A DNA stretch of 64,000 nt. Origin: Bacteroidales bacterium (GTDB lineage: Bacteria > Bacteroidota > Bacteroidia > Bacteroidales > P3). The notes under the pieces were generated by a model. The model searched no databases. It saw only the letters and a program-made list of their open reading frames with translations, and was not told the origin of the DNA. The stretch covers positions 1-64,000 of the forward strand of contig JAFXXI010000017.1 in assembly GCA_017542345.1 (NCBI GenBank), given 5' to 3'. Positions 24,008 to 31,422 of this stretch are shown here, in pieces; the first letter of the stretch is position 1; each line of letters starts with the position of its first letter. The translations under genes and the position numbers were made by a program.

Positions 24008-24853
24008 TCAATTCTTCTTTAACATAGCGTAAACCGCCAAGCCAGCGACACTCTTGATGCCCGTCTTCTTCGTAATGCTCTTGCGGTGCGTATTCACCGT
24101 GTTCACGGCAATCTTCAGTCGTGCACCTATCTCTTTGCTCGAAAGACCCTGCGCCACAAGTTCCAGCACCTCTTGCTCACGATCGCTCAAACTGCAATCC
24201 TCCTCCGGCACCAGCAGCAATTCCTCTATCAGCGCATGCTTCTCCAGGTCGCGGCTCAACTGCATGATATCGAACACCAGCTCCATCATCTCCTCGTTCA
24301 ACCGCTCTCCGGGAATATACTTCAGGATAATCTGCGTCAGGTCCGACAGCTTGTCTTTGATATTGTCGTGACTCCGCCGGTAATGCTCGCTGACCGCCGA
24401 CTGCTGGCCATCGGCCGCCGCCAACTCTGACAAGCTTTTCTCCTCACGGCGCACATGCTCGCGCACCTCGCGGCGGTAGTCGGCAAAATACTTCCTCAGT
24501 ATCGCCGCCGACTGCTCGCCCACCCCCGCCGTGATATGCTCCAGGTGGTGCTCCAGATGCGGCAGACGTTCCTCGATATAGTAGCGGTGACTCGCCTGTA
24601 GATGCGCCACCACCATCCCCTTATCGATACCCGAGACTTCCTCTCCGTCCGGCCTGTAGTCGTCGAAGCTGTAGATATTGCACACCGTCAGGAAGAAATT
24701 CTCGTCCACCCCACACTCGCGGCACACCTCCTTCACGCTCTTCTCCCCAAACCCCAGCGGAATGCCGAAACGCGGCAGCATCAGTATCAAATCGTAATTC
24801 TCGGTTATCATCTCGGCCATCTTCATCCGGCCTGTAAAAAGCATCTTTTTCAT
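24008..24853 (-). CDS. Hemerythrin/RIC-like sensor fused to a LuxR-type DNA-binding domain
   Basis: A 281-residue cytoplasmic regulator. Residues 35-60 (KSVKEVCRECGVDENFFLTVCN) resemble the DUF542 start of ScdA/YtfE iron-centre repair proteins. Residues 80-215 are hemerythrin-like: His84, a His cluster at 102-106, His133/Glu137, His162 and His206/Glu210 give nearly the same spacing as the di-iron ligands of E. coli YtfE as I recall them. Residues 221-281 form a LuxR helix-turn-helix (LSDREQEVLELVAQGLSSKEI, NTVNTHRKSI). Likely it senses O2 or NO through di-iron and controls the polyferredoxin and Tat genes just downstream. The ATG at 24853 follows a minus-strand TATTTTTG box. Confidence 0.84.
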   Translation of the reverse strand: MKKMLFTGRMKMAEMITENYDLILMLPRFGIPLGFGEKSVKEVCRECGVDENFFLTVCNIYSFDDYRPDGEEVSGIDKGMVVAHLQASHRYYIEERLPHLEHHLEHITAGVGEQSAAILRKYFADYRREVREHVRREEKSLSELAAADGQQSAVSEHYRRSHDNIKDKLSDLTQIILKYIPGERLNEEMMELVFDIMQLSRDLEKHALIEELLLVPEEDCSLSDREQEVLELVAQGLSSKEIGARLKIAVNTVNTHRKSITKKTGIKSVAGLAVYAMLKKN

Positions 24854-24857
24854 GCTG

Positions 24858-24865
24858 CAAAAATA
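24858..24865 (-). promoter_or_regulatory. -7 box upstream of the hemerythrin-LuxR regulator
   Basis: TATTTTTG on the minus strand matches TAnnTTTG but is only 5 bp before the ATG at 24853. If it is used, the transcript would be leaderless or start at the next codon; no TTTG partner is seen. Confidence 0.35.
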
Positions 24866-24929
24866 CGAAAAAAAAAACATTCCGCCGATAAAAAATATCC
24901 ACACCCGCGCATACATCATTTTTTTTGTG

Positions 24930-24937
24930 TATCTTTG
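24930..24937 (+). promoter_or_regulatory. -7 box for the lipoprotein gene at 24968
   Basis: TATCTTTG matches TAnnTTTG and lies 30 bp before the ATG. The divergent regulator gene begins 77 bp away on the other strand. A TTTG at the standard distance is not visible. Confidence 0.5.
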
Positions 24938-24967
24938 CACATCGAAAGAACACTAAAACATAACGCC

Positions 24968-25687
24968 ATGAAAAAGTTCATTCCCTTCCTGATGCTGGCC
25001 GCACTGGCCGCCTCATGCAGCATCTACCACCCCCAGGCAGTCGACATTCCCCTCATCGAGCAACCCAACGAAACCCGTATCGATGCTTCTGCCGGACTCA
25101 GTTTCTGGCTCCTCCCCGACGCAGTCTCCCTCAACCTCACCGCCAGCCACGGCTTCAACAACTGGCTCTCCGGACAAGTCCACGCCAACTACGGTGGAAA
25201 AGACAACTATTACCTGCAAGCCGCCCCCGGCGCCTACCTTCATGTCGGCGAGAAAGGCATCCTTGAAGGCTATGTCGGCCTCGGCTACGGCGGCGCTGGT
25301 TACTCGAGCCAAAACGACACATCGGCGTCCTATTACACGTACAAAGGCAACTTCCTGCTCCCCTTCGCTCAAGTCAACTTCGGCTGGCGTCATCTGGGCC
25401 CCTTCGAGATAGGCTTCGGCCTCAAATCAGGCGTACTCCAACCCAAATACGAGTACCGCCGCTTCAAGACCGACGGCACCGAAGATCCCGACCGCTTCAG
25501 AAGCTACAACACCGCCAACCTGCTGCTTGAACCGCAGCTGCAGATGCGCCTCGGCGGCGAACATGTCATGTTCACCTTGCGCTTGGGCTATGCCTGGCTG
25601 AGCAATATGCTCAACGAGAATTCTGAAAGCAACAACTTCACCTACGACTTCTTCACCCTCAGTTCCGGTCTCAACTTCAGATTCTGA
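24968..25687 (+). CDS. Hypothetical outer-membrane-associated lipoprotein
   Basis: A 239-residue protein whose signal peptide ends at a lipobox Cys (ALAASCS, Cys17). The rest has alternating hydrophobic/glycine strand patterns (GILEGYVGLGYGGAGYSS, VMFTLRLGYAWLSN) and ends in LNFRF with a terminal Phe, suggesting a small beta-barrel or sandwich of the outer-membrane-beta-barrel type. I do not recognise a named family. The ATG at 24968 is set by the lipoprotein signal and the -7 box; it is followed in 14 bp by the radical SAM gene. Confidence 0.72.
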   Translation: MKKFIPFLMLAALAASCSIYHPQAVDIPLIEQPNETRIDASAGLSFWLLPDAVSLNLTASHGFNNWLSGQVHANYGGKDNYYLQAAPGAYLHVGEKGILEGYVGLGYGGAGYSSQNDTSASYYTYKGNFLLPFAQVNFGWRHLGPFEIGFGLKSGVLQPKYEYRRFKTDGTEDPDRFRSYNTANLLLEPQLQMRLGGEHVMFTLRLGYAWLSNMLNENSESNNFTYDFFTLSSGLNFRF

Positions 25688-25701
25688 CCATCTCTCCCTT
25701 T

Positions 25702-27360
25702 ATGCGCATCCTGCTCCTCACCCCGCCGCTCACGCAGCTCAACACCCCCTACCCTGCCACTGCCTATCTCAAAGGGTACTACGCTGCGCAGGGACATGAG
25801 GTGCGGCAGATGGACCTCGGTATCGAGGTAGCCGACCGCGTGCTGAGCCGCGAGTTTCTGGAGCGCATCGGCCTCCACGAGCAGGCACGGCTGATAGAGC
25901 CCGTCAAGCGCTTCCTCCGCGGACAGGACGACACCCTTGGCCCACGCATCGCCAACCGGAGCCTCCTCCCCGAAGGCAAACGCTTCGAGCAACTGGATGA
26001 GGACAACCTGGAGTGGTCGTTCGGCGTCAGCGGCACCACCGACAAGGCCATGCACCTCGCCACCCTATTCATTGAGGACATCGCCGACTATATCCGCGAG
26101 AATATCGACCAACACTTTGACCTGGTGCGCTACGCCGAATACCTCAGCAACGACGCCCCCACCTTCGACCCGCTATACAATGAGCTGCAGCAGGAGCCGT
26201 CGGTCATCGACCGCATGATGCTGGAGATACTTGAGAGGGAGTGCGGGGAGTGCAAGACAATAGATAAAGTGTGCATAACGGTTCCGTTCCCAGGGTGTTT
26301 GTATGGGGCATTGCGTTGCGGACAGTGGCTCAAAGCAAACACCAATGCCACCATCGAAATTGGCGGCGGCTTTCCCAACACAGAATGGCGCCAACTGAAC
26401 GATCAACGCCTTTATGAGTTCTGCCACGAGGTAGCCATTGACGGTCATAAAGACGCCGACCTGTACTGCCCCGACTTCAGCGACCTGCCACTCGACAAAT
26501 ACCTCTCGCTGACCGAGATGACCAATCCCATGCACCGTCTCTGGAGTCAGGGGCGCTGGAACAAGATGGTGATGGCCCACGGCTGCTACTGGCACCGCTG
26601 CGCCTTCTGCGACACCTCGCTCGACTACATCGGCAACTACCACGCCCCCAAGGCCGCCACCGTGGTCGACCACATGGAACGCGTCATGGAGCAGACCGGC
26701 CGCACCGGCTTCCACTTCGTCGACGAAGCGCTGCCACCCAAGCTGCTCCAAGAGGTGGCCGAAGAGATACTGCGCCGTGGCCTGGCCGTCAGCTTCTGGG
26801 GCAACATACGCTTCGAGAAGGCCTACACCACCGAGCTTTGCGACCTGCTGGCCGAGGCTGGCATGGTGGCCGTGAGCGGCGGCCTCGAGGTGGCCAGCGA
26901 CCGTCTGCTCAAACTGATAGACAAGGGCGTCACCATTCACCAGACCGTCGAGGCCTGCCGCCACCTGCGCGACGCCGGCATCATGGTGCACACCTACCTC
27001 ATGTACGGCTTCCCCACCGAGACGCTGCAGGAGAGCGTCGACGCCCTCGAGACCGTGCGACGCATGTTCGACGAGGGCATCGTGCAGAGTGCTTTCTGGC
27101 ACCGCTACGCCATGACCTGCCATTCTCCCAGCGGCCTCAACCCCGAACGCTACGGTGCACACCGCATCTCGCAGGAGCCAAATCCTTTCTGCAATAATGA
27201 AGTGGACTGGGAGCCGCAGTTCCCCTATGACATCGAGGCCGTCGGTGCAGCCCTGCGTCTGGCCACCTACAACTACATGAACGGCCTCGGTCTCGACCAG
27301 CCCGTGCGCTCGTGGTTCCCCATCAAGGTACCCAAGCCCTCAACATCTATTCAATACTGA
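25702..27360 (+). CDS. B12-binding-type radical SAM protein
   Basis: A 552-residue iron-sulfur enzyme of the B12-binding radical SAM group by layout. An N-terminal Rossmann-like part (MRILLLTPPLTQLNTPYP, AYLKGYYAAQGHEV) is followed by a radical SAM barrel with HGCYWHRCAFCDTS. The cluster cysteines are spaced Cx4Cx2C, one residue longer than the common Cx3Cx2C, as in some members of this group. FVDEALPP and YGFPTETLQESVDALE are typical later blocks. The B12-ligand DxHxxG motif is not evident. Reaction unknown. Its 3' end overlaps the convergent TonB receptor gene by 14 bp. Confidence 0.85.
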   Translation: MRILLLTPPLTQLNTPYPATAYLKGYYAAQGHEVRQMDLGIEVADRVLSREFLERIGLHEQARLIEPVKRFLRGQDDTLGPRIANRSLLPEGKRFEQLDEDNLEWSFGVSGTTDKAMHLATLFIEDIADYIRENIDQHFDLVRYAEYLSNDAPTFDPLYNELQQEPSVIDRMMLEILERECGECKTIDKVCITVPFPGCLYGALRCGQWLKANTNATIEIGGGFPNTEWRQLNDQRLYEFCHEVAIDGHKDADLYCPDFSDLPLDKYLSLTEMTNPMHRLWSQGRWNKMVMAHGCYWHRCAFCDTSLDYIGNYHAPKAATVVDHMERVMEQTGRTGFHFVDEALPPKLLQEVAEEILRRGLAVSFWGNIRFEKAYTTELCDLLAEAGMVAVSGGLEVASDRLLKLIDKGVTIHQTVEACRHLRDAGIMVHTYLMYGFPTETLQESVDALETVRRMFDEGIVQSAFWHRYAMTCHSPSGLNPERYGAHRISQEPNPFCNNEVDWEPQFPYDIEAVGAALRLATYNYMNGLGLDQPVRSWFPIKVPKPSTSIQY

Positions 27361-29362
27361 CACGCAAGCCTGCCAGTACCGTGGCGCCTGGCTGCGGCAC
27401 ACCGCCGTGGTCGCGGTAGCGGCGGTCGGTGAGGTTATATCCGCACACATATATCGTAGCTCTGCGCCATGTGTATTCCGCCCCGGCACCCACAAGCAGC
27501 ACACCTCCGTAGGCGCACACATTGCCGTCGCTGTCGGTATAGCGCCCTTCGCGGTAACGGTAGGTGGCGTCGGCTTTCAGCACCAGCCCCTTCACGGGCT
27601 CCACGGCCAACAGCAGCGTGCCCTTGTGACGCAGGTACTCCAGCGCCGAACCACTGATCCACTCGCCGGCATCCTGCATGACGCGGCACCATGAGTAGGC
27701 AGCATTCAGCGTCATCACGCCGACTCTCGCTGCAGCCGTAGCATCCACGCCCACAGCGTCTACTTGGGTGTGGTTCATCGAATACCACACCTCTTCGTCG
27801 GGCTTGCGTACCCAGTCGATGATGTCGCTGCCACTGCGGTAATAGGCCGTCAGTCCCGCCGACACAGCCTTGCCACGCACCACGACGCCGGTCTCGGCGT
27901 TGAGGCTGCTCTCGGCACCGAGGGCAGCATTGGCACGCTGGTTAACACTCTGGTAGTATAAGTCGGTGAACGACGGCACCCTGAAGGTACGCGACAGCGA
28001 CGCGCGCCACGTCAGCCGTCCCACGTCGTACGATGCGTCGGCAGCGAAGCCGTAGTTGAGGCCGAAACGTGTGTTGTAGAGACCCAGCGCCACTGCTTGC
28101 GCATCCCAGCGGCCAGCCGCCCAATGGTATCCGCCGAACAATGACAGACCCGTGCGCGACGCAGCCTTGGTGTAGGGTGCCGCCAGCGCACTGTCAGGCT
28201 CGCCGAGCACATTGCTCCTGATACCTTCACGGCGCACATCCACGCCGCCGAGCAGCTCTCCCCTGCCCCACTGCACCATCGCACGGCTGCGCACACCCGC
28301 CGTCGAGCCTATATGATGGTTGTGTCCTGTATACCAGGCCGGGGCCTCCACCATACCATCGCGGAACAGCTCGAAGCGGTCGCCATGCAGACGCCCGTAG
28401 AGCGCTGTCTCCAAGCGCGCCGCACGCCAGCGGTGCACATTGTAGGCCGACGCCACCAGCGTGCGCGTGGCCTCGTACTGGTCGGGGTAGGTGGTGCTGT
28501 AGAAGCCCGCACCGCCGAAGCCTTTCATCTGGCCACCCACCTGCAGCTGCCAGTCGTCGCGCTCGGCGTGGCGGTGGGCCTGCAGGAAGAGGCTCCCGTG
28601 GCGGTAGTCGGTATTGTGCATGTAGCCGTCGCTGCGGTGGTACGAGCCCGCCGCCGTCAGCGCCCACTGGCCGGCACGCCAGGTGGCCAGCAGCGCGGCA
28701 TTGGCAGTGCCGTAGCTGCCGCCGCTGACTTCCGCCAGCAACCGCTCGCGGTACTCCTCGCACACCACTATGTTCACGCCGCCGCTGAAAGCCACCACAC
28801 CGCGCGCCATCATCTGCGACGGCGTCAGCAGCTCCACGCGCTCCACCATCGACACGTCGACAGGCAGGTCCATGTTGTGGTGCCCCGTCTGCGCGTCGCT
28901 GATGTTGATGCCGTTGAGCATGACGACCATCTGGTCAAAGGTGCCGCCATGCACCGACAGGTCGGCCTGCACGTCACCCACGCCGCGCGTGCGCACATCG
29001 ACGGCAGGCAGCAGGGCGAGGATGTCGCCCACGGTACGGACAGAAGAATGTTGTAAATCCTCGGCGGTGAGCACCGCCGCAGGCTCGGGCGTGCCGAACA
29101 GACTGTCGGCAGCCAACACCTGCACCTCCGGCAGGGTTCGCGTCTCCCGCTCCTCGTCGGCCTGCGCCATGGCGGTGCCATGTGCCAGCACCACGGCAAC
29201 GGCAGCCACGGCCACCGACTTGCGCAACTGGCGGTCGGCGATGTACGTGGCCACACACCCTATCGTCACCTCGCGGTGCAGCGAATTGAAGGCGGCGTAG
29301 GCAGCACGGCAATAGCGCCGGAAGCGGAACGCTTGTGTCTGGTTGTGTGTTTGTTTATACAT
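27347..29362 (-). CDS. TonB-dependent outer-membrane receptor
   Basis: A 671-residue receptor that takes up a ligand across the outer membrane using TonB energy. A plug domain (about 75-190: LPEVQVLAADS, VLTAEDLQHSSVRTVGDIL, DVRTRGVGDVQADLSVHGG, MVVMLNGINISD) precedes a 22-strand-type barrel. The predicted signal core (KSVAVAAVAVVLAHGTAMAQA) comes after an unusually long N-terminal region with RFRRYCRAAYAAFNSL, which I believe recurs in some Bacteroidetes receptors. The ligand is unknown; cobalamin-type receptors are closest in feel, but no cobalamin riboswitch lies in the 109-bp upstream gap. Confidence 0.9.
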   Translation of the reverse strand: MYKQTHNQTQAFRFRRYCRAAYAAFNSLHREVTIGCVATYIADRQLRKSVAVAAVAVVLAHGTAMAQADEERETRTLPEVQVLAADSLFGTPEPAAVLTAEDLQHSSVRTVGDILALLPAVDVRTRGVGDVQADLSVHGGTFDQMVVMLNGINISDAQTGHHNMDLPVDVSMVERVELLTPSQMMARGVVAFSGGVNIVVCEEYRERLLAEVSGGSYGTANAALLATWRAGQWALTAAGSYHRSDGYMHNTDYRHGSLFLQAHRHAERDDWQLQVGGQMKGFGGAGFYSTTYPDQYEATRTLVASAYNVHRWRAARLETALYGRLHGDRFELFRDGMVEAPAWYTGHNHHIGSTAGVRSRAMVQWGRGELLGGVDVRREGIRSNVLGEPDSALAAPYTKAASRTGLSLFGGYHWAAGRWDAQAVALGLYNTRFGLNYGFAADASYDVGRLTWRASLSRTFRVPSFTDLYYQSVNQRANAALGAESSLNAETGVVVRGKAVSAGLTAYYRSGSDIIDWVRKPDEEVWYSMNHTQVDAVGVDATAAARVGVMTLNAAYSWCRVMQDAGEWISGSALEYLRHKGTLLLAVEPVKGLVLKADATYRYREGRYTDSDGNVCAYGGVLLVGAGAEYTWRRATIYVCGYNLTDRRYRDHGGVPQPGATVLAGLRVSIE

Positions 29363-29411
29363 ACTGTCTATGTGAATAACGCATACACATGAGTTAAATT
29401 GCGCCTACGGC

Positions 29412-29451
29412 AGAAAAAAGTGTGGCGTTGCAAGATTGCGACGCCACACTT
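29412..29451 (-). terminator. Rho-independent terminator of the FISUMP lipoprotein gene
   Basis: An 11-bp perfect stem (AAGTGTGGCGT with ACGCCACACTT) is followed on the minus strand by a T-run (TTTTTT). It lies 20 bp after the stop of the gene at 29472 and before the TonB receptor start. Confidence 0.88.
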
Positions 29452-29471
29452 ATCAGAGAATACACAAAATA

Positions 29472-30410
29472 TTATTCCGTAACGGGTCTTACCGAACGGC
29501 CACCGGTACGAGTGCCGCCCCAAGTAACAAAGCCTTCATTATTGAAGAAGAAGCAGTATGACTCGTCGTTGTCATAGTGAGATGCCGACCAGTAGCCGCC
29601 AGATTCACCAAACTGGTAAACAGACACGCTGCTCCAACCCGTGCTGTAACCAGCGGCAGGAAGGAACAAAGCACCGGCGTTCTCCATCTGGCCCCACTGC
29701 GCAAGAGTATAGACGTTATTGTCCCATGCATTGCAGTCTGTATTGAGTGCAAGACCACTGGGAGCCGTCCAGGTGTCAGGCAGGATTACCACACCAGCCA
29801 TATCACCCACTGTGGCCAAGCCACACTTGGCGGCAGCATCGGGGCGTGTCTCGGTCAGGTACATCCACTCCTCGCCGGTCAGCGTGCGCCATTTGTGCGT
29901 CTGGTTGCCACCGTTGCTGATAGCATTGTGCCAAGCCCAGTCGGCTTCAGCATAGTCGCCGGTGAGGTCGTTGTCCGCAGAGCCGCCGGGGTAGTTGCCG
30001 TCCCATGGTAAAGCAGTAAGCTGCCACGGCTGATAGGTCGTGGCACCGCTTTCCCAGCCACTCGTTCCCCAGCTGAAGTTGTCAATCCAGCCATCGTAGG
30101 TTTCAGATGCGTCCTGGTTGCCCATGCCTACGCAGTCATACTGGTTCTCGGCGAAGCGCCACGTGCCGGTAGATGCCTGATACTGCAGGTTGCCACGCGA
30201 GAAACGCACCTGACGTCCCTCGGCGACAGTAAAGAGGGCGTTGCTCGCTCCGTCTTCGCGGAAACCGCCGACTGAAGCTGCAGGGTCACCACCGTTTCCA
30301 CCATTTCCACCGTTGTTGTCATTCGGTTTGTTGTCATCTTTCTGACAGGCGGTAAACATCATGCCCGTCATCATGGCTGCAATAGCCAGTGCAATGTACT
30401 TTGTTTTCAT
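29472..30410 (-). CDS. Lipoprotein with FISUMP-like C-terminal domain
   Basis: A 312-residue exported lipoprotein. Signal peptide to Cys22 (MMFTAC), a short Asn/Gly-rich spacer (PNDNNGGNGGNGGDP), then a domain with FSRGNLQYQASTGTWRF, LTGEEWMYL, GYWSASHYDNDESYCFFF and the closing GRSVRPV, typical of the Fibrobacter major paralogous (FISUMP) group and related Bacteroidetes surface proteins. Function unknown, possibly carbohydrate or surface binding. A TATATTTG box about 250 bp upstream and a large inverted repeat between suggest a long structured leader. Confidence 0.83.
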   Translation of the reverse strand: MKTKYIALAIAAMMTGMMFTACQKDDNKPNDNNGGNGGNGGDPAASVGGFREDGASNALFTVAEGRQVRFSRGNLQYQASTGTWRFAENQYDCVGMGNQDASETYDGWIDNFSWGTSGWESGATTYQPWQLTALPWDGNYPGGSADNDLTGDYAEADWAWHNAISNGGNQTHKWRTLTGEEWMYLTETRPDAAAKCGLATVGDMAGVVILPDTWTAPSGLALNTDCNAWDNNVYTLAQWGQMENAGALFLPAAGYSTGWSSVSVYQFGESGGYWSASHYDNDESYCFFFNNEGFVTWGGTRTGGRSVRPVTE

Positions 30411-30463
30411 TTTTGTGTTTATTTAATGGGGTAATAATAAAAGCCGTGAACTTGATTCTGTTC

Positions 30464-30575
30464 ATCGTTGAGGTTCTCGACTACCTATCATTACGAACAA
30501 GAAAAGCCCACGGGTTCGTGAGCGATTCTCTTTCCTTGTGTAATGATAGCTTGAAATTGTCGAGATTTCAACGAT
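30464..30575 (-). ncRNA. Candidate structured 5' leader (long imperfect hairpin)
   Basis: Nested complementary blocks form one long arm: ATCGTTGA (30464-30471) with TCAACGAT (30568-30575); CTCGAC (30476-30481) with GTCGAG (30559-30564); CTATCATTAC (30485-30494) with GTAATGATAG (30540-30549); ACAAG (30497-30501) with CTTGT (30535-30539); and an inner hairpin GCCCACG/CGTGAGC (30506-30523) with one mismatch and loop GGTT. It sits between a -7 box and the start codon, so it would be in the transcript leader. It may be a cis-regulatory RNA or a small palindromic element. Confidence 0.55.
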
Positions 30576-30661
30576 ACATCAGAAAAGCGAATGCGCCTAT
30601 TTATATCCTATATATCTGTCTTTCTTCTTTTTACGGTATTTATCTTTTACTGTTTACTTTG

Positions 30662-30669
30662 CAAATATA
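30662..30669 (-). promoter_or_regulatory. -7 box for the FISUMP lipoprotein gene
   Basis: TATATTTG on the minus strand matches TAnnTTTG. It lies about 250 bp before the ATG, upstream of the inverted repeat. No clean TTTG partner is present. Confidence 0.45.
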
Positions 30670-30708
30670 CATTTTATTTCATACATTCACAACTTTTTTC
30701 ACAGAATC

Positions 30709-31422
30709 TCACGGCAGCACCCTGTTGTATGGGCAGGCCAGCTGGCAGAGGTCGCAGCCTTGCGTGTAGCCGTGGGCATCGACGTCGGGCGGAAGCTCGC
30801 GGGTGTGGTGGGTGGTATAGTAGGCGGTGCAGCGGCGCACGTCAATCATCTTCTCGCCGATAGCGTGGTTGGGGCAGGCCTCCACACAGAGGTTGCAGTC
30901 GGTGCAACCCGTAGCCAACGGACTGTCGTAGGCGTCGCACTCTTCGGTGGTCACTATCTCGCCAAGGTTGACCCACGAGCCCCACCTCTCGGTGACGAGC
31001 AGCGTATGGCGCCCTATCCAGCCCAGCCCTGCGCGCGCCGCCCAATGCTTGTCGCTGATGGGCACGGTGTCGCAGCAACATTTTCCTTCAATGCCAAGTC
31101 TTGCCTGCAAGGCAAAGAGCATTTGCTTGATATCCTTGTGGTACTCGCGGGTGCGGGCGTAGGCCGCGACCCCGCCTGTCGTGGTCGGTGGAGGATAGGC
31201 ACTGATGCAGCATATCACCGAGCGTGCGCCCGGCACCAGCAGGCGCGGATCCATGCGCTTGTCAACGTTGCGTTCCATGTAGTCGAGGCCGCCGTGCCAT
31301 CCCTTGGCGAGCCACTCGCGCAGCGGGTATTCCTCGTCGGTCAGCGCGTCGGCACGCGCCACACCGCAGGCGTCAAAGCCTACAGCCAACGCCGTCTGCC
31401 TGATCTCTTCCTTATTCAGCAT
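30709..31422 (-). CDS. queG: Epoxyqueuosine reductase QueG, C-terminally short
   Basis: Performs the last step of queuosine formation in tRNA, reducing epoxyqueuosine with a cobalamin and two 4Fe-4S clusters. Recognisable are FDACGVARA, LDYMERNVDKRMDPRLL, HWAARAGLGWIGRHTLL, CTDCNLCVEACP and GCDLCQLACPYNR. The protein is 237 residues and stops three residues after the last motif (NRVLP), whereas QueG proteins usually continue 70 or more residues. The following DNA is promoter-like, not coding, so the end is either a natural short form or an old truncation. It overlaps the methyltransferase gene by 11 bp. Confidence 0.85.
   Translation of the reverse strand: MLNKEEIRQTALAVGFDACGVARADALTDEEYPLREWLAKGWHGGLDYMERNVDKRMDPRLLVPGARSVICCISAYPPPTTTGGVAAYARTREYHKDIKQMLFALQARLGIEGKCCCDTVPISDKHWAARAGLGWIGRHTLLVTERWGSWVNLGEIVTTEECDAYDSPLATGCTDCNLCVEACPNHAIGEKMIDVRRCTAYYTTHHTRELPPDVDAHGYTQGCDLCQLACPYNRVLP

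Larger units (their letters stand above)
30411..30708 (-). other. Intergenic region with a long structured leader candidate
   Basis: This 298-bp AT-rich gap separates queG (ending at 30709) from the FISUMP lipoprotein gene. It holds one clear minus-strand -7 box (30662-30669) and a large imperfect inverted repeat (30464-30575), both described separately. No open frame with a credible start was seen. Confidence 0.6.

Noticed and set aside
29363..29471. Cobalamin riboswitch upstream of the TonB receptor
   Set aside because: The gap is only 109 bp and is largely a terminator hairpin; no B12-box-like sequence was seen.
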